Below, piece by piece: positions 52,751 through 60,062 of a DNA stretch of 64,000 nucleotides; position 1 is the first letter of the stretch, and each line of letters starts with the position of its first letter. Source of the DNA: Collinsella aerofaciens (GTDB lineage Bacteria; Actinomycetota; Coriobacteriia; Coriobacteriales; Coriobacteriaceae); assembly GCF_009876115.1 (NCBI RefSeq), contig NZ_WWSY01000001.1:1-64000 (forward strand). The letters are read 5' to 3'. The notes beneath the pieces were generated by a model. That model had not been told where the DNA came from. It worked only from the letters and a program-made list of their open reading frames with translations, and searched no databases. Both the position numbers and the translations under genes were made by a program.

Positions 52751-53188
52751 TGTCCCAAATGCGGCAAGGCACATACCCGCGTCGTTGATTCCCGTATGCA
52801 GGAGTCAAATAACACCATTAAGCGCCGTCGCGAATGTTGCTCGTGTAACTACCGCTTTACAACGTTTGAGCGATGCGAGGACCCTATCGAGGTCATTAAG
52901 TCAGATGGAACTAAGCAGCGGTTCGATCGCAATAAGCTTCTTGTCGGCTTGATGCGCGCCACCATCAAGCGCGATATCGACACTAAGAAGCTCAATGAGA
53001 TTATCGATGACATCGAGGTCGAGCTTCGCTCTCGCACGCTGACGGCCGTCACGTCCCATGAGTTGGGTGACATGGTGCTCAAGCGCTTGGCCAAGATCGA
53101 CAAGGTTGCGTACATCCGTTTTGCCTCGGTCTACCGCGATTTCAAAGACGTCGATGAATTTCTGCAAGAGCTCGACAAGCTAAGGTGA
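52745..53188 (+). CDS. nrdR: Transcriptional repressor NrdR
   Basis: A 147-residue NrdR: N-terminal zinc ribbon (Cys3, Cys6, Cys31, Cys34 in MRCPKCGK and CCSCNYRF) and an ATP-cone (about 49-139). It senses ATP/dATP and represses ribonucleotide reductase genes through NrdR boxes. No nrd gene is in the window. It often follows lexA or LysM genes in Actinobacteria. dut follows 4 bp later, giving a dNTP-balance pair. Confidence 0.96.
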   Translation: MRCPKCGKAHTRVVDSRMQESNNTIKRRRECCSCNYRFTTFERCEDPIEVIKSDGTKQRFDRNKLLVGLMRATIKRDIDTKKLNEIIDDIEVELRSRTLTAVTSHELGDMVLKRLAKIDKVAYIRFASVYRDFKDVDEFLQELDKLR

Positions 53189-53192
53189 TTCC

Positions 53193-53636
53193 ATGTCCAA
53201 CATTACCGTCAACATAAAGCGTCTCGACCCCACCGTCGAGCTTCCCAAATACGCCCATCCCACCGATGCCGGCTTGGATCTACGCTCCAACGAAGACTGC
53301 GTCCTGAAGCCCTTCGAACGCCGTCTGGTCTCTACGGGGCTGGCCATCGCCCTGCCCGATGGCTACGCCGGCTTCGTCCAGCCCCGCAGCGGCTTGGCCA
53401 TCAAGCAGGGCTTGTCTATAGTCAACACGCCGGGCCTCATCGACGCTCACTACCGAGGAGAACTCAAGGTTATCCTCATCAACCTGGATCCCACCAACGA
53501 CATCCAAATCAACAAAGGCGACCGCATAGCCCAACTCGTCATCCAAGAAGTCCCCACGGTCAATCTCATAGAAGTAGAAGAACTAGACGAAACCGACCGA
53601 GGCAACGGAGGCTTCGGCTCCAGCGGCGTAGCTTAG
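53193..53636 (+). CDS. dut: dUTP diphosphatase
   Basis: A 147-residue trimeric dUTPase with motifs I ([10 protein letters not shown]), II (PRSGLA), III ([13 protein letters not shown]), IV (GDRIAQLV) and V ([10 protein letters not shown]). It removes dUTP and supplies dUMP. AAGGTGATTCC precedes the ATG. The codon use near its end is a little less biased than in neighbouring genes. The following 466 bp are non-coding and repeat-rich. Confidence 0.96.
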   Translation: MSNITVNIKRLDPTVELPKYAHPTDAGLDLRSNEDCVLKPFERRLVSTGLAIALPDGYAGFVQPRSGLAIKQGLSIVNTPGLIDAHYRGELKVILINLDPTNDIQINKGDRIAQLVIQEVPTVNLIEVEELDETDRGNGGFGSSGVA

Positions 53637-53656
53637 TCGCATAGCCTCTTACGTTC

Positions 53657-53760
53657 GCTCGCCTGTGGGAGAGCCCTATATATCATCCCGTGCTCAAACA
53701 TTCTCGCGTTGCTGCGAAACTGCGCGCGGGACGATATATAGGGCTCTCCCACAGGTGAGC
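53657..53760 (+). repeat. Structured repeat, copy C (forward)
   Basis: The arms 53657-53684 and 53733-53760 pair at all 28 positions (one G-T). Inside, TCCCGTGC and GCGCGGGA pair, then come the conserved boxes TGCTCAAACATTCTCGC (53691-53707) and GCTGCGAAACTGCGCG (53711-53726) with a small TCGC/GCGA apical stem. The boxes resemble those of copies A and B. Confidence 0.85.
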
Positions 53761-53800
53761 TACGTTTACTTGCTAGCGGCTACGCCGGGTTCGCCCCAGT
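53761..53800. other. Degenerate copy of the glycosyltransferase gene 3' end
   Basis: The sequence after copy C (GCTAGCGGCTACGCCGGG, then GCCCCAG) resembles the last codons of the glycosyltransferase gene at 54103-54135 (GCTAGCGGATATGCGCGGG, then GCCCCAG). Both are preceded by CAGGTRAGC from a structured repeat. It suggests a local duplication of gene end plus repeat. Confidence 0.5.
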
Positions 53801-53817
53801 TAGAGCCTGCGAAGGTA

Positions 53818-53905
53818 GAAACAAAATATCTAATAATAGTTAGCCGGTGCGACAAAGCGATTGTTCCTTTGTCGCACCGGCTAACCAGTAAGATAATTTT
53901 GTTTC
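53818..53905. repeat. Long two-stem hairpin
   Basis: A perfect 19-bp stem (53839-53857 with 53867-53885, 9-nt loop) sits on a 14-bp A/T-rich stem (53818-53831 with 53891-53905, one bulged base). They are separated by an internal loop AATAATA opposite CAGTA. There is no T run, so it is not a standard terminator. It lies between copies C and D. Confidence 0.75.
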
Positions 53906-53920
53906 AAGCGAGTAGCCGCC

Positions 53921-54019
53921 CGCCCACCTCTCACACATATCGTTCCACGCGCAGTTTCGCAGCGAGCGAAGCGAAGCGAGAATGTTTGAGCATGGAATGA
54001 TATGTGTGAGAGGTGGGCG
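53921..54019 (-). repeat. Structured repeat, copy D (reverse)
   Basis: The arms 53921-53941 and 53999-54019 are a perfect 21-bp inverted repeat and unrelated in sequence to copy C's arms. On the minus strand the core has the same TGCTCAAACATTCTCGC and GCTGCGAAACTGCGCG boxes. The inner stem is TTCCA/TGGAA instead of TCCCG/CGGGA. The apical part has gained TTCGC-type repeats. Confidence 0.85.
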
Positions 54020-54037
54020 AGAGGGATGCGAGCGCCC

Positions 54038-54089
54038 CGCGAGAATGTTTGAGCACGGGACGATATATAGGGGCCTCCCGCAGGTAAGC
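54038..54089 (-). repeat. Structured repeat, half copy E (reverse)
   Basis: This 52-bp stretch matches the reverse complement of the left half of copy C (53657-53708) at 46 of 52 positions, including the TGCTCAAACATTCTCGC box. Its partner arm and second box are missing. C-left and E thus form a long inverted repeat around the whole intergenic cluster. Confidence 0.75.
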
Positions 54090-54102
54090 GGACATAAAGA
54101 CG

Positions 54103-55404
54103 CTAGCGGATATGCGCGGGTTTTCCGCCCCAGTAGAAGCGGCAGAAGGCTCTTTTGCGCTTTTGGGGTTTGCCTACGAGCTCCATGGCGGCGATGGCTA
54201 TGTCTTCGGCTGCGTGGGGGCGGCGTAGTACTTCGCCGTTGATGAGCAGTGCCTTGAGCGACTCAGGATGATCGTGGAGATGGCGCAACGTCACGATGAG
54301 CTCTCGTGCCGTGGTGACGTGCATGCTGGCGCCCATACCGGTGAGCATAGTGGTGTTGGCCTTTTCCTGGCCATAGGACTTGCCCAGCAGGATCATCGGC
54401 AGGTGTGCGCACAGGCATTCGGTGACGGTGAGTCCGCCCGATTTGAGAATTGCCAGGTCGCAGCCGTGCATAAGCGCTGCCATATCATCGACATAGTCCA
54501 GAACCGTGAAGTTTTCGAGCTTCATGGCGTCGAAGAGCGTTTTGAGGCGGGTGGCATATTCGGTGTCTTTGCCCGGCAAAAAGACAAAGTGCATGTCTTC
54601 GAAGCTGCGTAGGAAGGGGAGGGTGCGGTCCATCTCCGCGCGAAAGCGAACGTACGGTTGAGGCAAGCTGGCACCGGCCATTACCAGCACGACGGTCTTC
54701 TCGGTGGGGAGATTGAACTTAGCTAGCTCTTCCTCGCGATCGTAATCCGTGTCGAATCCGGCGCGAATAGGAATGCCGGTAATGCGAATCTTTGTCTCGA
54801 GCACCTTGCGCGGACGCAGCGTTTCGGCCATAAATTCGTTGGCAACACAGAATAAATCGGTGTCCTTGTGGGGCCACCATCCCTCGACTTCGTAGTCGGT
54901 CGGTACGCAGATGACCGGATAATCGATACCCGTAATTACGCGGGCGCCCACGGCAACATTGGCTGCTGTGATGTGCGTTGCAACCACGGCTATGGGCCTG
55001 CGGCTACGAATATATTCGTTGAAGGCGGGGAACATAATTCGCGACCATGCCGTTCCGCCACCCCAGAGAAGATGTCCCGTAAGCGTATATCGCCAGGTCA
55101 GGTCGTAAATGGGGCGCGTGGCTCCCGTAAAAGAAGCCGCGGTCTTATTGCCGTCGAATTTAATACGTCCAAAATCAAGGATATCGAGCACTTCAATCTC
55201 AATATCCTCGGGGATGCCATTGGTGCCGCGGATGAGGTCGAATGCCTGCGCTATCGCATTTGCGGCGGCCTTGTGGCCCGAGCCAACGGAGGCGTGCACG
55301 ATGGTCACGAGAGGTTTTTGCTGAGCCAGGAGCGTGGTTTGCTCCGATTGGGGAGTGCTGTGCGTGAGCAGGGGAGCGTCGTCACTCGTCTGCGCCTGGT
55401 CCAT
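54103..55404 (-). CDS. Glycolipid glycosyltransferase, MGDG synthase/UgtP family (GT28)
   Basis: A 433-residue glycosyltransferase. The N-terminal MGDG-synthase domain has VTIVHASVGSGHKAAANAIA, where the GSGH motif is typical. The C-terminal GT-B nucleotide-sugar half has MAGASLP, DYVDDMAALMHGCDLAILKSGGLT and the TECL loop. The family moves glucose or galactose from UDP-sugar to diacylglycerol, making membrane glycolipids and lipoteichoic acid anchors. I choose ATG 55404, with GGGGAG about 10 bases upstream, over ATG 55443. It is divergent from trxB. Its 3' end borders the repeat cluster, and a degenerate copy of that end lies 330 bp away. Confidence 0.85.
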   Translation of the reverse strand: MDQAQTSDDAPLLTHSTPQSEQTTLLAQQKPLVTIVHASVGSGHKAAANAIAQAFDLIRGTNGIPEDIEIEVLDILDFGRIKFDGNKTAASFTGATRPIYDLTWRYTLTGHLLWGGGTAWSRIMFPAFNEYIRSRRPIAVVATHITAANVAVGARVITGIDYPVICVPTDYEVEGWWPHKDTDLFCVANEFMAETLRPRKVLETKIRITGIPIRAGFDTDYDREEELAKFNLPTEKTVVLVMAGASLPQPYVRFRAEMDRTLPFLRSFEDMHFVFLPGKDTEYATRLKTLFDAMKLENFTVLDYVDDMAALMHGCDLAILKSGGLTVTECLCAHLPMILLGKSYGQEKANTTMLTGMGASMHVTTARELIVTLRHLHDHPESLKALLINGEVLRRPHAAEDIAIAAMELVGKPQKRKRAFCRFYWGGKPAHIR

Positions 55405-55522
55405 CGATAACTCCCCTTCAGCTTTGTAATACGGATTTATCATTGTAGTGCATGAGTGTCACGTTCACGTAAATTTGGGTACGAGCGCAAAGAACGACAA
55501 CGTTTCGACGAAAGGACGCTTC

Positions 55523-56461
55523 ATGACTACCGATAAGCCGATCGATGTTGCGATTCTCGGTGGCGGCCCCGCGGGCTATGCTGCCGCCATTTATGCTGCG
55601 CGTGCCAACCTGACGACGACCGTGATTGAGCAGGGCATGTCGGGAGGGCAGATCGCCACAACCAATGAGGTCGAGAACTATCCGGGTTTCCCGCTCCTGA
55701 GTGGCGCCGAACTCGGCGAGCGTTTTCAGCAGCATGCAGAGGGCCTGGGAGCACAGGTTACATGGAGCATGGTTACGGGTATCGATTACGATGCCGATGC
55801 AGCGTTGTTTACGGTGCATCACGATATGGGCGATACGCTGGCCTCGAGCGTTATCGCTTGCATGGGTGCCACGCCGCGTCCGGCAGGTTTCGCAGGCGAG
55901 GATACGTATCGCGGTCGTGGCGTTTCATATTGCGCAACATGTGACGGCATGTTTTTCCGCGGCAAGCAGGTTTTTGTAATCGGTGGTGGCAATTCGGCAT
56001 GCGAAGAGGCGCTGTTCCTGTCCGACATTGCCAGCAGTGTGACCATCGTGCTGCGCCGCGACCAGTTCCGTGCGCCCGATGGTGTTGTTCAGAAAGTACT
56101 CGCAAAGGACAATATTACAGTTAGGTACCAAACTAGTATTGTGGAGCTATCGGGCGAAGCCATGCCAACGACGATTACCTTTAAGGACAATGCATCTGGG
56201 GAAACTCATGCCGAGTCATTTGAGCCCGGCTCGTTTGGCATCTTTGTCTTTACGGGGACGCAGCCACATACCGAGCTTGTTGAGCATCTAGTCGACCTGG
56301 CTCCCGACGACGGCATTGTCACCGACGATTCGATGGCCACCCGTACACCTGGTCTATTTGCCGCTGGCGACATCCGTTCCAAGCGCTTACGCCAGGTTGT
56401 GACCGCCGTTTCTGATGGAGCCATAGCGGCAACGAGCGCATACGCGTTTCTCCGTGGATAA
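55523..56461 (+). CDS. trxB: Thioredoxin reductase
   Basis: A 312-residue low-molecular-weight flavoprotein reductase with the FAD motif GGGPAGYAAAIYAAR, the redox pair CATC (Cys137, Cys140), an NADPH-binding GGGNSACEEA and the C-terminal AAGDIRSKRLRQ. It reduces thioredoxin. The ATG at 55523 follows AAAGGACGCTTC; 25 upstream in-frame codons are not conserved. No thioredoxin gene is adjacent. A terminator follows. Confidence 0.94.
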   Translation: MTTDKPIDVAILGGGPAGYAAAIYAARANLTTTVIEQGMSGGQIATTNEVENYPGFPLLSGAELGERFQQHAEGLGAQVTWSMVTGIDYDADAALFTVHHDMGDTLASSVIACMGATPRPAGFAGEDTYRGRGVSYCATCDGMFFRGKQVFVIGGGNSACEEALFLSDIASSVTIVLRRDQFRAPDGVVQKVLAKDNITVRYQTSIVELSGEAMPTTITFKDNASGETHAESFEPGSFGIFVFTGTQPHTELVEHLVDLAPDDGIVTDDSMATRTPGLFAAGDIRSKRLRQVVTAVSDGAIAATSAYAFLRG

Positions 56462-56503
56462 GTACGATAATATATCTTATGTAAGGTTGTTATCAATTTA
56501 CTA

Positions 56504-56544
56504 AATGGCGGGACGAAGCATCAGTGCACTGTCCCGCCAATTTT
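56504..56544 (+). terminator. Terminator of trxB
   Basis: A 9-bp stem TGGCGGGAC with GTCCCGCCA, 16-nt loop, followed by ATTTT. Confidence 0.75.
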
Positions 56545-56614
56545 CTTGGCGGCTATGTGGTATGCAAAACTAGATAACCTAGAATACAATATAGAAAACG
56601 AACGGAGGCCTCTT

Positions 56615-57226
56615 ATGAACCACGCTAAATACGTTATTCCGATGTCCGATTCGTCGGTCAGCATTAAGCCCGAGGATATTCAGCCCACGGTGCTACCCGA
56701 TGCATTCATTCAGTCCGATATCGTGCGTAAACTCAATACGTTGAGTCTGCCGCGCTATAACCAGTTGCCCAATGTGACGCTCTACCGCGACCAGGTCATT
56801 GAGTATGTTGCGCTGTGGATGGAGCCGCTGTCCATTTGCGTTGAGCACCCTGTCATTACGCCATCGATGATCAATAACTACGTGAAGGTCGGCCTGGTGC
56901 CTGCTCCGGTCAAAAAGCAATATGGCCGCGAGCAGATTGCCCGCCTGATCGCTATCTGCCTCTTTAAGCAGGTGTTACCTATTGCTGCGGTGCAGGCACT
57001 CTTTAACATTCAGCGTTTGAGCTACGATGCCCCGACGGCCTTCGATTATGTGGTCGATCAGCTCGAGGCATCGATTCGTTCGGCGTTTTCCGTCGAGCAG
57101 ACGCCGGTTCCCGATACGGCGCATCAGGTAACGCGTGAGTCGCTGCTTGTGCGCAGTGCGGTTTCATCCTTCGTTTCGAAGGCGTACCTGATGAGCTATC
57201 TAAAGTTTAATGGGTTTAATAGCTAG
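56615..57226 (+). CDS. DUF1836 family protein
   Basis: A 203-residue DUF1836 protein. The centre (about 65-130) holds the family's MerR-like segment: LYRDQVIEYV, then ITPSMINNYVKVGLVPAPVKKQYGR split over two helices, and REQIARLIAICLFKQVLPI. The NNYVKxGLVPxPxxKxYxR block looks like a winged-helix recognition part, so a DNA-binding role is plausible but unproven. AACGGAGGCC precedes the ATG. It stands alone between two terminators, convergent with degV. Confidence 0.8.
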   Translation: MNHAKYVIPMSDSSVSIKPEDIQPTVLPDAFIQSDIVRKLNTLSLPRYNQLPNVTLYRDQVIEYVALWMEPLSICVEHPVITPSMINNYVKVGLVPAPVKKQYGREQIARLIAICLFKQVLPIAAVQALFNIQRLSYDAPTAFDYVVDQLEASIRSAFSVEQTPVPDTAHQVTRESLLVRSAVSSFVSKAYLMSYLKFNGFNS

Positions 57227-57238
57227 CCGACGTATAAA

Positions 57239-57286
57239 ACGGGCGGAGCAAAGGGTCATCTGTCACTTTGTCCCGCCCGTATTTTT
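57239..57286. terminator. Bidirectional terminator between DUF1836 and degV
   Basis: ACGGGCGG (57239-57246) pairs with CCGCCCGT (57273-57280), extended inward by CAAAG/CTTTG. ATTTTT follows on the plus strand and TTTTA on the minus strand. Confidence 0.8.
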
Positions 57287-57299
57287 GCTTGGTTGGACG

Positions 57300-58166
57300 T
57301 TATTGGCCCGAAGCCACGCCCATGCCGTAGCCGATAATGAGCCCATGCATTTCGGCATAGTATGAATCTAGCCCGTTACAGGGCATGATGATAGTCTTGG
57401 AGCCTGGCCAGCGCTCCACAATTCGGCTGGCAAGTGCTTGGGCGCCTGCCTTATTCTCGACATGGTCGATAACGACCTCGCCGCCCGTAAAACCTTCGGC
57501 TTCCATGGTGTCGATAATCTTGTTGAGCATCTTCTTTTCGCCACGCGTGTGTCCGACGAGTTCGATTTTACCGGCTTCACTCGCCGTGCCCAAAATGCGA
57601 ATATTGAGCTTGTTGGCAATGACGCCGGCTGCCTTAGGGATACGTCCGGCTTTGGCCAGGTTTTCGTAATTGCACAAGCTGAAGAGGATTTTGCTGTTCT
57701 GCTCAAGGCTATCGAAGTATGCGCAAGCGTCCTCGAATGAGACATCCGGATTGCTTGCAAGATAGCGGTCGAACAGCAAGAAAATGAGGTCCATTTTGCC
57801 GCCAGCTGCGCGCGAATTGACTAGATGAATCTGCCGGTCGGGCTCCTCGGCAAGAACCATATCGCGAGCCGTGGCTGCTGCGTTGTAGCTGCCCGACACG
57901 CCCTCAGAGATTGGCATGCAGATGGTCTTGTCTGCCAATTTGAAGAGCTCGGCCCACTCCCCTACGCTGGGACAAGCGCTCGAAGAAGCGTTCGTCTCCG
58001 CCTGAACAGCGCAGTTGAGCTCATGAACATCGAGTGAAAGGTCATCGATGAATTCACGCTCCCCCACTCGAATTTTGAGGGGCGCAAATGCAAAGGTGGT
58101 ATGGGGCGCGGTCGGTTGCCAATCGCGGAGGTTGCAGCTTGAATCGGAGATAAGTGCCCAGCTCAT
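57300..58166 (-). CDS. DegV family fatty acid-binding protein
   Basis: A 288-residue DegV protein with ALISDSSCNL at the N-terminus, the CPSVGEWAELF region, ISEGVSGSYNAAATAR and the C-terminal HTRGEKKMLNKI. DegV/FakB proteins bind a fatty acid and present it to the kinase FakA for phosphorylation. No fakA is in the window. AGAAAGGACCC precedes the ATG. Two inverted repeats lie around its promoter. Confidence 0.9.
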   Translation of the reverse strand: MSWALISDSSCNLRDWQPTAPHTTFAFAPLKIRVGEREFIDDLSLDVHELNCAVQAETNASSSACPSVGEWAELFKLADKTICMPISEGVSGSYNAAATARDMVLAEEPDRQIHLVNSRAAGGKMDLIFLLFDRYLASNPDVSFEDACAYFDSLEQNSKILFSLCNYENLAKAGRIPKAAGVIANKLNIRILGTASEAGKIELVGHTRGEKKMLNKIIDTMEAEGFTGGEVVIDHVENKAGAQALASRIVERWPGSKTIIMPCNGLDSYYAEMHGLIIGYGMGVASGQ

Positions 58167-58180
58167 AGAGGGTCCTTTCT

Positions 58181-58258
58181 AATTGTTCCTCAACAATTAT
58201 AGCCATCTTGCAAACTGAATGTACGGCTATCTAGTTTTGAATACTAGATAGCCGTACA
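58181..58258. promoter_or_regulatory. degV promoter with two inverted repeats
   Basis: A perfect 16-bp inverted repeat with a 7-nt loop (58220-58235 with 58243-58258, half-site TGTACGGCTATCTAGT) lies upstream of a TATAAT on the minus strand (58201-58196). That -10 overlaps a second 7-bp repeat (AATTGTT-CCTC-AACAATT, 58181-58198). The layout suggests operators at the -35 and at the start of transcription. Confidence 0.55.
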
Positions 58259-58263
58259 AGATT

Positions 58264-58306
58264 AGAAAAAAAAGAATGGACCTCGCGACTTAAAGCCACG
58301 AGGTCC
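58264..58306 (-). terminator. Terminator of the NlpC/P60 gene
   Basis: On the minus strand GGACCTCG pairs with CGAGGTCC (58299-58306 with 58278-58285) and is followed by a TTCTTTTTTTT run. Confidence 0.88.
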
Positions 58307-58331
58307 ACATTCACACGCTGTGTAAGATGAC

Positions 58332-59459
58332 TTAGTAACGCACGAAGATATAGTTGTTGTTCATGCCGGCGGCAACGGAGCTGATGATAACACCCGTATT
58401 GTAGTCGGAAGCATGAATCATCTGACCACCACCGATGTAAATGCCGGTGTGGTACGAGTTGACCACAACGTCACCGGGCTGCGGATCGGACACACGCGTC
58501 CAGCCCATAAAGGTACCCGTGGTGCCCAGGCGGCAATAGCGACCAGTGAGGCAATAGCTAACAAAACCAGAGCAGTCGAAGCTGTTCGGGCCAATTCCGC
58601 CCCAGGAATAAGCGCAACCAAGCTTACTGTATGCACGCGAGACAACAGAACCACCATCGACGGACTGGCTCGGAGCAGAAGGCGTCGGAGCCGGAGCAGG
58701 CGTGGAGGGCTGCGGCGTCGGAGCAGGTGTCGGCGTAGGAGCCGGAGTGTTGCCGCCCTGGTTGTTGTTATTGCTGGTCTGACCACCGTTGTTGGTGTTC
58801 TCGGTCGTACCGGCAGTCTCGTTGCTCACCGTGGCCTTCTCGGCAGTGCTGGCGTTGATGCCGGCCTGCAGCGCGGCGTTGGCCTCGGCCTCTGCGGCAA
58901 GCTCGGCCTGCAGCTGCGAATCCAGGGAGTTTACGACGTTCTGGGCTTCAGCCTGCTGGGCGTTAAGCTCGTCGACCTTCTTTTGCGTGGTGGCGACGTT
59001 CTTCTCCTGCTCGGCCTGCTTATCGGTGAGCTGCTGCTTAAGCTCCTTGACCTCTTGAATGGTCTGAGCTTGCTTGTCGGAAACTTTGCCGTAGTAGAAC
59101 AGGCGGTTGAGCATATCGCTCAGATCATCGACACCCGTCAAAACCTGAAGCAGGCTCAGACCGCCGGTTTTGTACTCGCCGGCGACATAGGTCGAGAGCT
59201 TGGCCTGACCATCGGCGATCTCCTGCTGCTTTTGCGTGATCTCGCCGGCAGTCTGATCGAGCGCCTGCGTCTGCGTGGCAAGCTCATCGTAAATCTGCTG
59301 GGTTTGGGTGCCGATCTGCTCGAGTTTCGTACGAGCAGCGGCAAGGTCGGATGCGGTATCGGCGTAGGCAGGAGCCGCGAGGCCCAAGCCCAAAACACAA
59401 GCGAGGGTTGCCGTAGCAGCGCAGCGTGCCATGTTTTTGTGCGTGTTTGCTGTGCGCAT
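58332..59459 (-). CDS. Secreted NlpC/P60 peptidoglycan hydrolase with coiled coil
   Basis: A 375-residue exported protein with a signal peptide (cut near AYA-DT, residue 33), a long coiled coil (about 35-195, rich in Gln, Glu, Lys), an Asn/Gly then Pro/Thr/Ala linker (about 210-262) and a C-terminal NlpC/P60 domain with Cys296 in FDCSGF, His in YHTGIYIG and HASDYN. It should cleave stem peptides in the cell wall; the coiled coil resembles the CwlO/RipA regulatory part that answers to FtsEX-type systems. AAAGGAAGCTAC precedes the ATG. Confidence 0.92.
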   Translation of the reverse strand: MRTANTHKNMARCAATATLACVLGLGLAAPAYADTASDLAAARTKLEQIGTQTQQIYDELATQTQALDQTAGEITQKQQEIADGQAKLSTYVAGEYKTGGLSLLQVLTGVDDLSDMLNRLFYYGKVSDKQAQTIQEVKELKQQLTDKQAEQEKNVATTQKKVDELNAQQAEAQNVVNSLDSQLQAELAAEAEANAALQAGINASTAEKATVSNETAGTTENTNNGGQTSNNNNQGGNTPAPTPTPAPTPQPSTPAPAPTPSAPSQSVDGGSVVSRAYSKLGCAYSWGGIGPNSFDCSGFVSYCLTGRYCRLGTTGTFMGWTRVSDPQPGDVVVNSYHTGIYIGGGQMIHASDYNTGVIISSVAAGMNNNYIFVRY

Positions 59460-59491
59460 GTAGCTTCCTTTCCAGTAACTAAGGGTAACGG

Positions 59492-60022
59492 CTAGTCTAC
59501 CGTCACCAGGCTAAAGAGCTCCACATCGTCATCAGACGGCGTGAGCTTCTCGCGCGGGTTGAGAAACGCAAGCTCAAGTATACAACCGTAACCGATAAGC
59601 TTTGCGCCCATATCTCGCACCAGTTTACCTGTTGCCTCGACGGTTCCGCCCGTCGCGACCAAGTCGTCCAGAATCAACACGGTATCTTTAGAGCTGATAG
59701 CGTCGGCATGGATCTCAATTGAATCGGTGCCGTACTCGAGCTCGTAGCTCTGGCTTACGGTCTCGCGCGGCAGCTTGCCCGGTTTACGTGCGGGAACAAA
59801 GCCGGCGCCAAGGGCCACAGCCACCGGTACGCCAACCATAAAGCCGCGAGCCTCGGGACCCACGACCTTGGTGATTCCCATGCCGGCAAAGTGCTCGGCG
59901 AGGGTATCGGTCATGGCTTTGAGCGCCTCGGGATTGCCAAAGAGCGGCGTGATGTCTTTAAAGATGACTCCGGGCTCGGGACAGTCGGGGATGTCGACGA
60001 TTTGAGATTCGAAATCGTACAT
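59492..60022 (-). CDS. apt: Adenine phosphoribosyltransferase
   Basis: A 176-residue type I PRTase with GPEARGFMVGVPVAVALG, ARKPGKLPRE and the PRPP loop VLILDDLVATGGT. It salvages adenine to AMP. I prefer ATG 60022 because GAAAGGT lies at the right distance; ATG 60037 is five codons longer. It is 40 bp downstream of the MerR regulator on the same strand. Confidence 0.95.
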   Translation of the reverse strand: MYDFESQIVDIPDCPEPGVIFKDITPLFGNPEALKAMTDTLAEHFAGMGITKVVGPEARGFMVGVPVAVALGAGFVPARKPGKLPRETVSQSYELEYGTDSIEIHADAISSKDTVLILDDLVATGGTVEATGKLVRDMGAKLIGYGCILELAFLNPREKLTPSDDDVELFSLVTVD

Positions 60023-60062
60023 TGCATGACCTTTCAATGGGTTGCCGGATAAGCGGCAGCGG

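Noticed and set aside
53960..53980. Tandem GCGAA units resembling a short satellite or CRISPR-like repeat
   Set aside because: Only a few imperfect 5-bp units inside the apical stem of copy D; no spacers, no cas genes.
53665..54000. 111-codon open frame between dut and the glycosyltransferase
   Set aside because: It consists of the structured repeats and hairpins; no protein signature.
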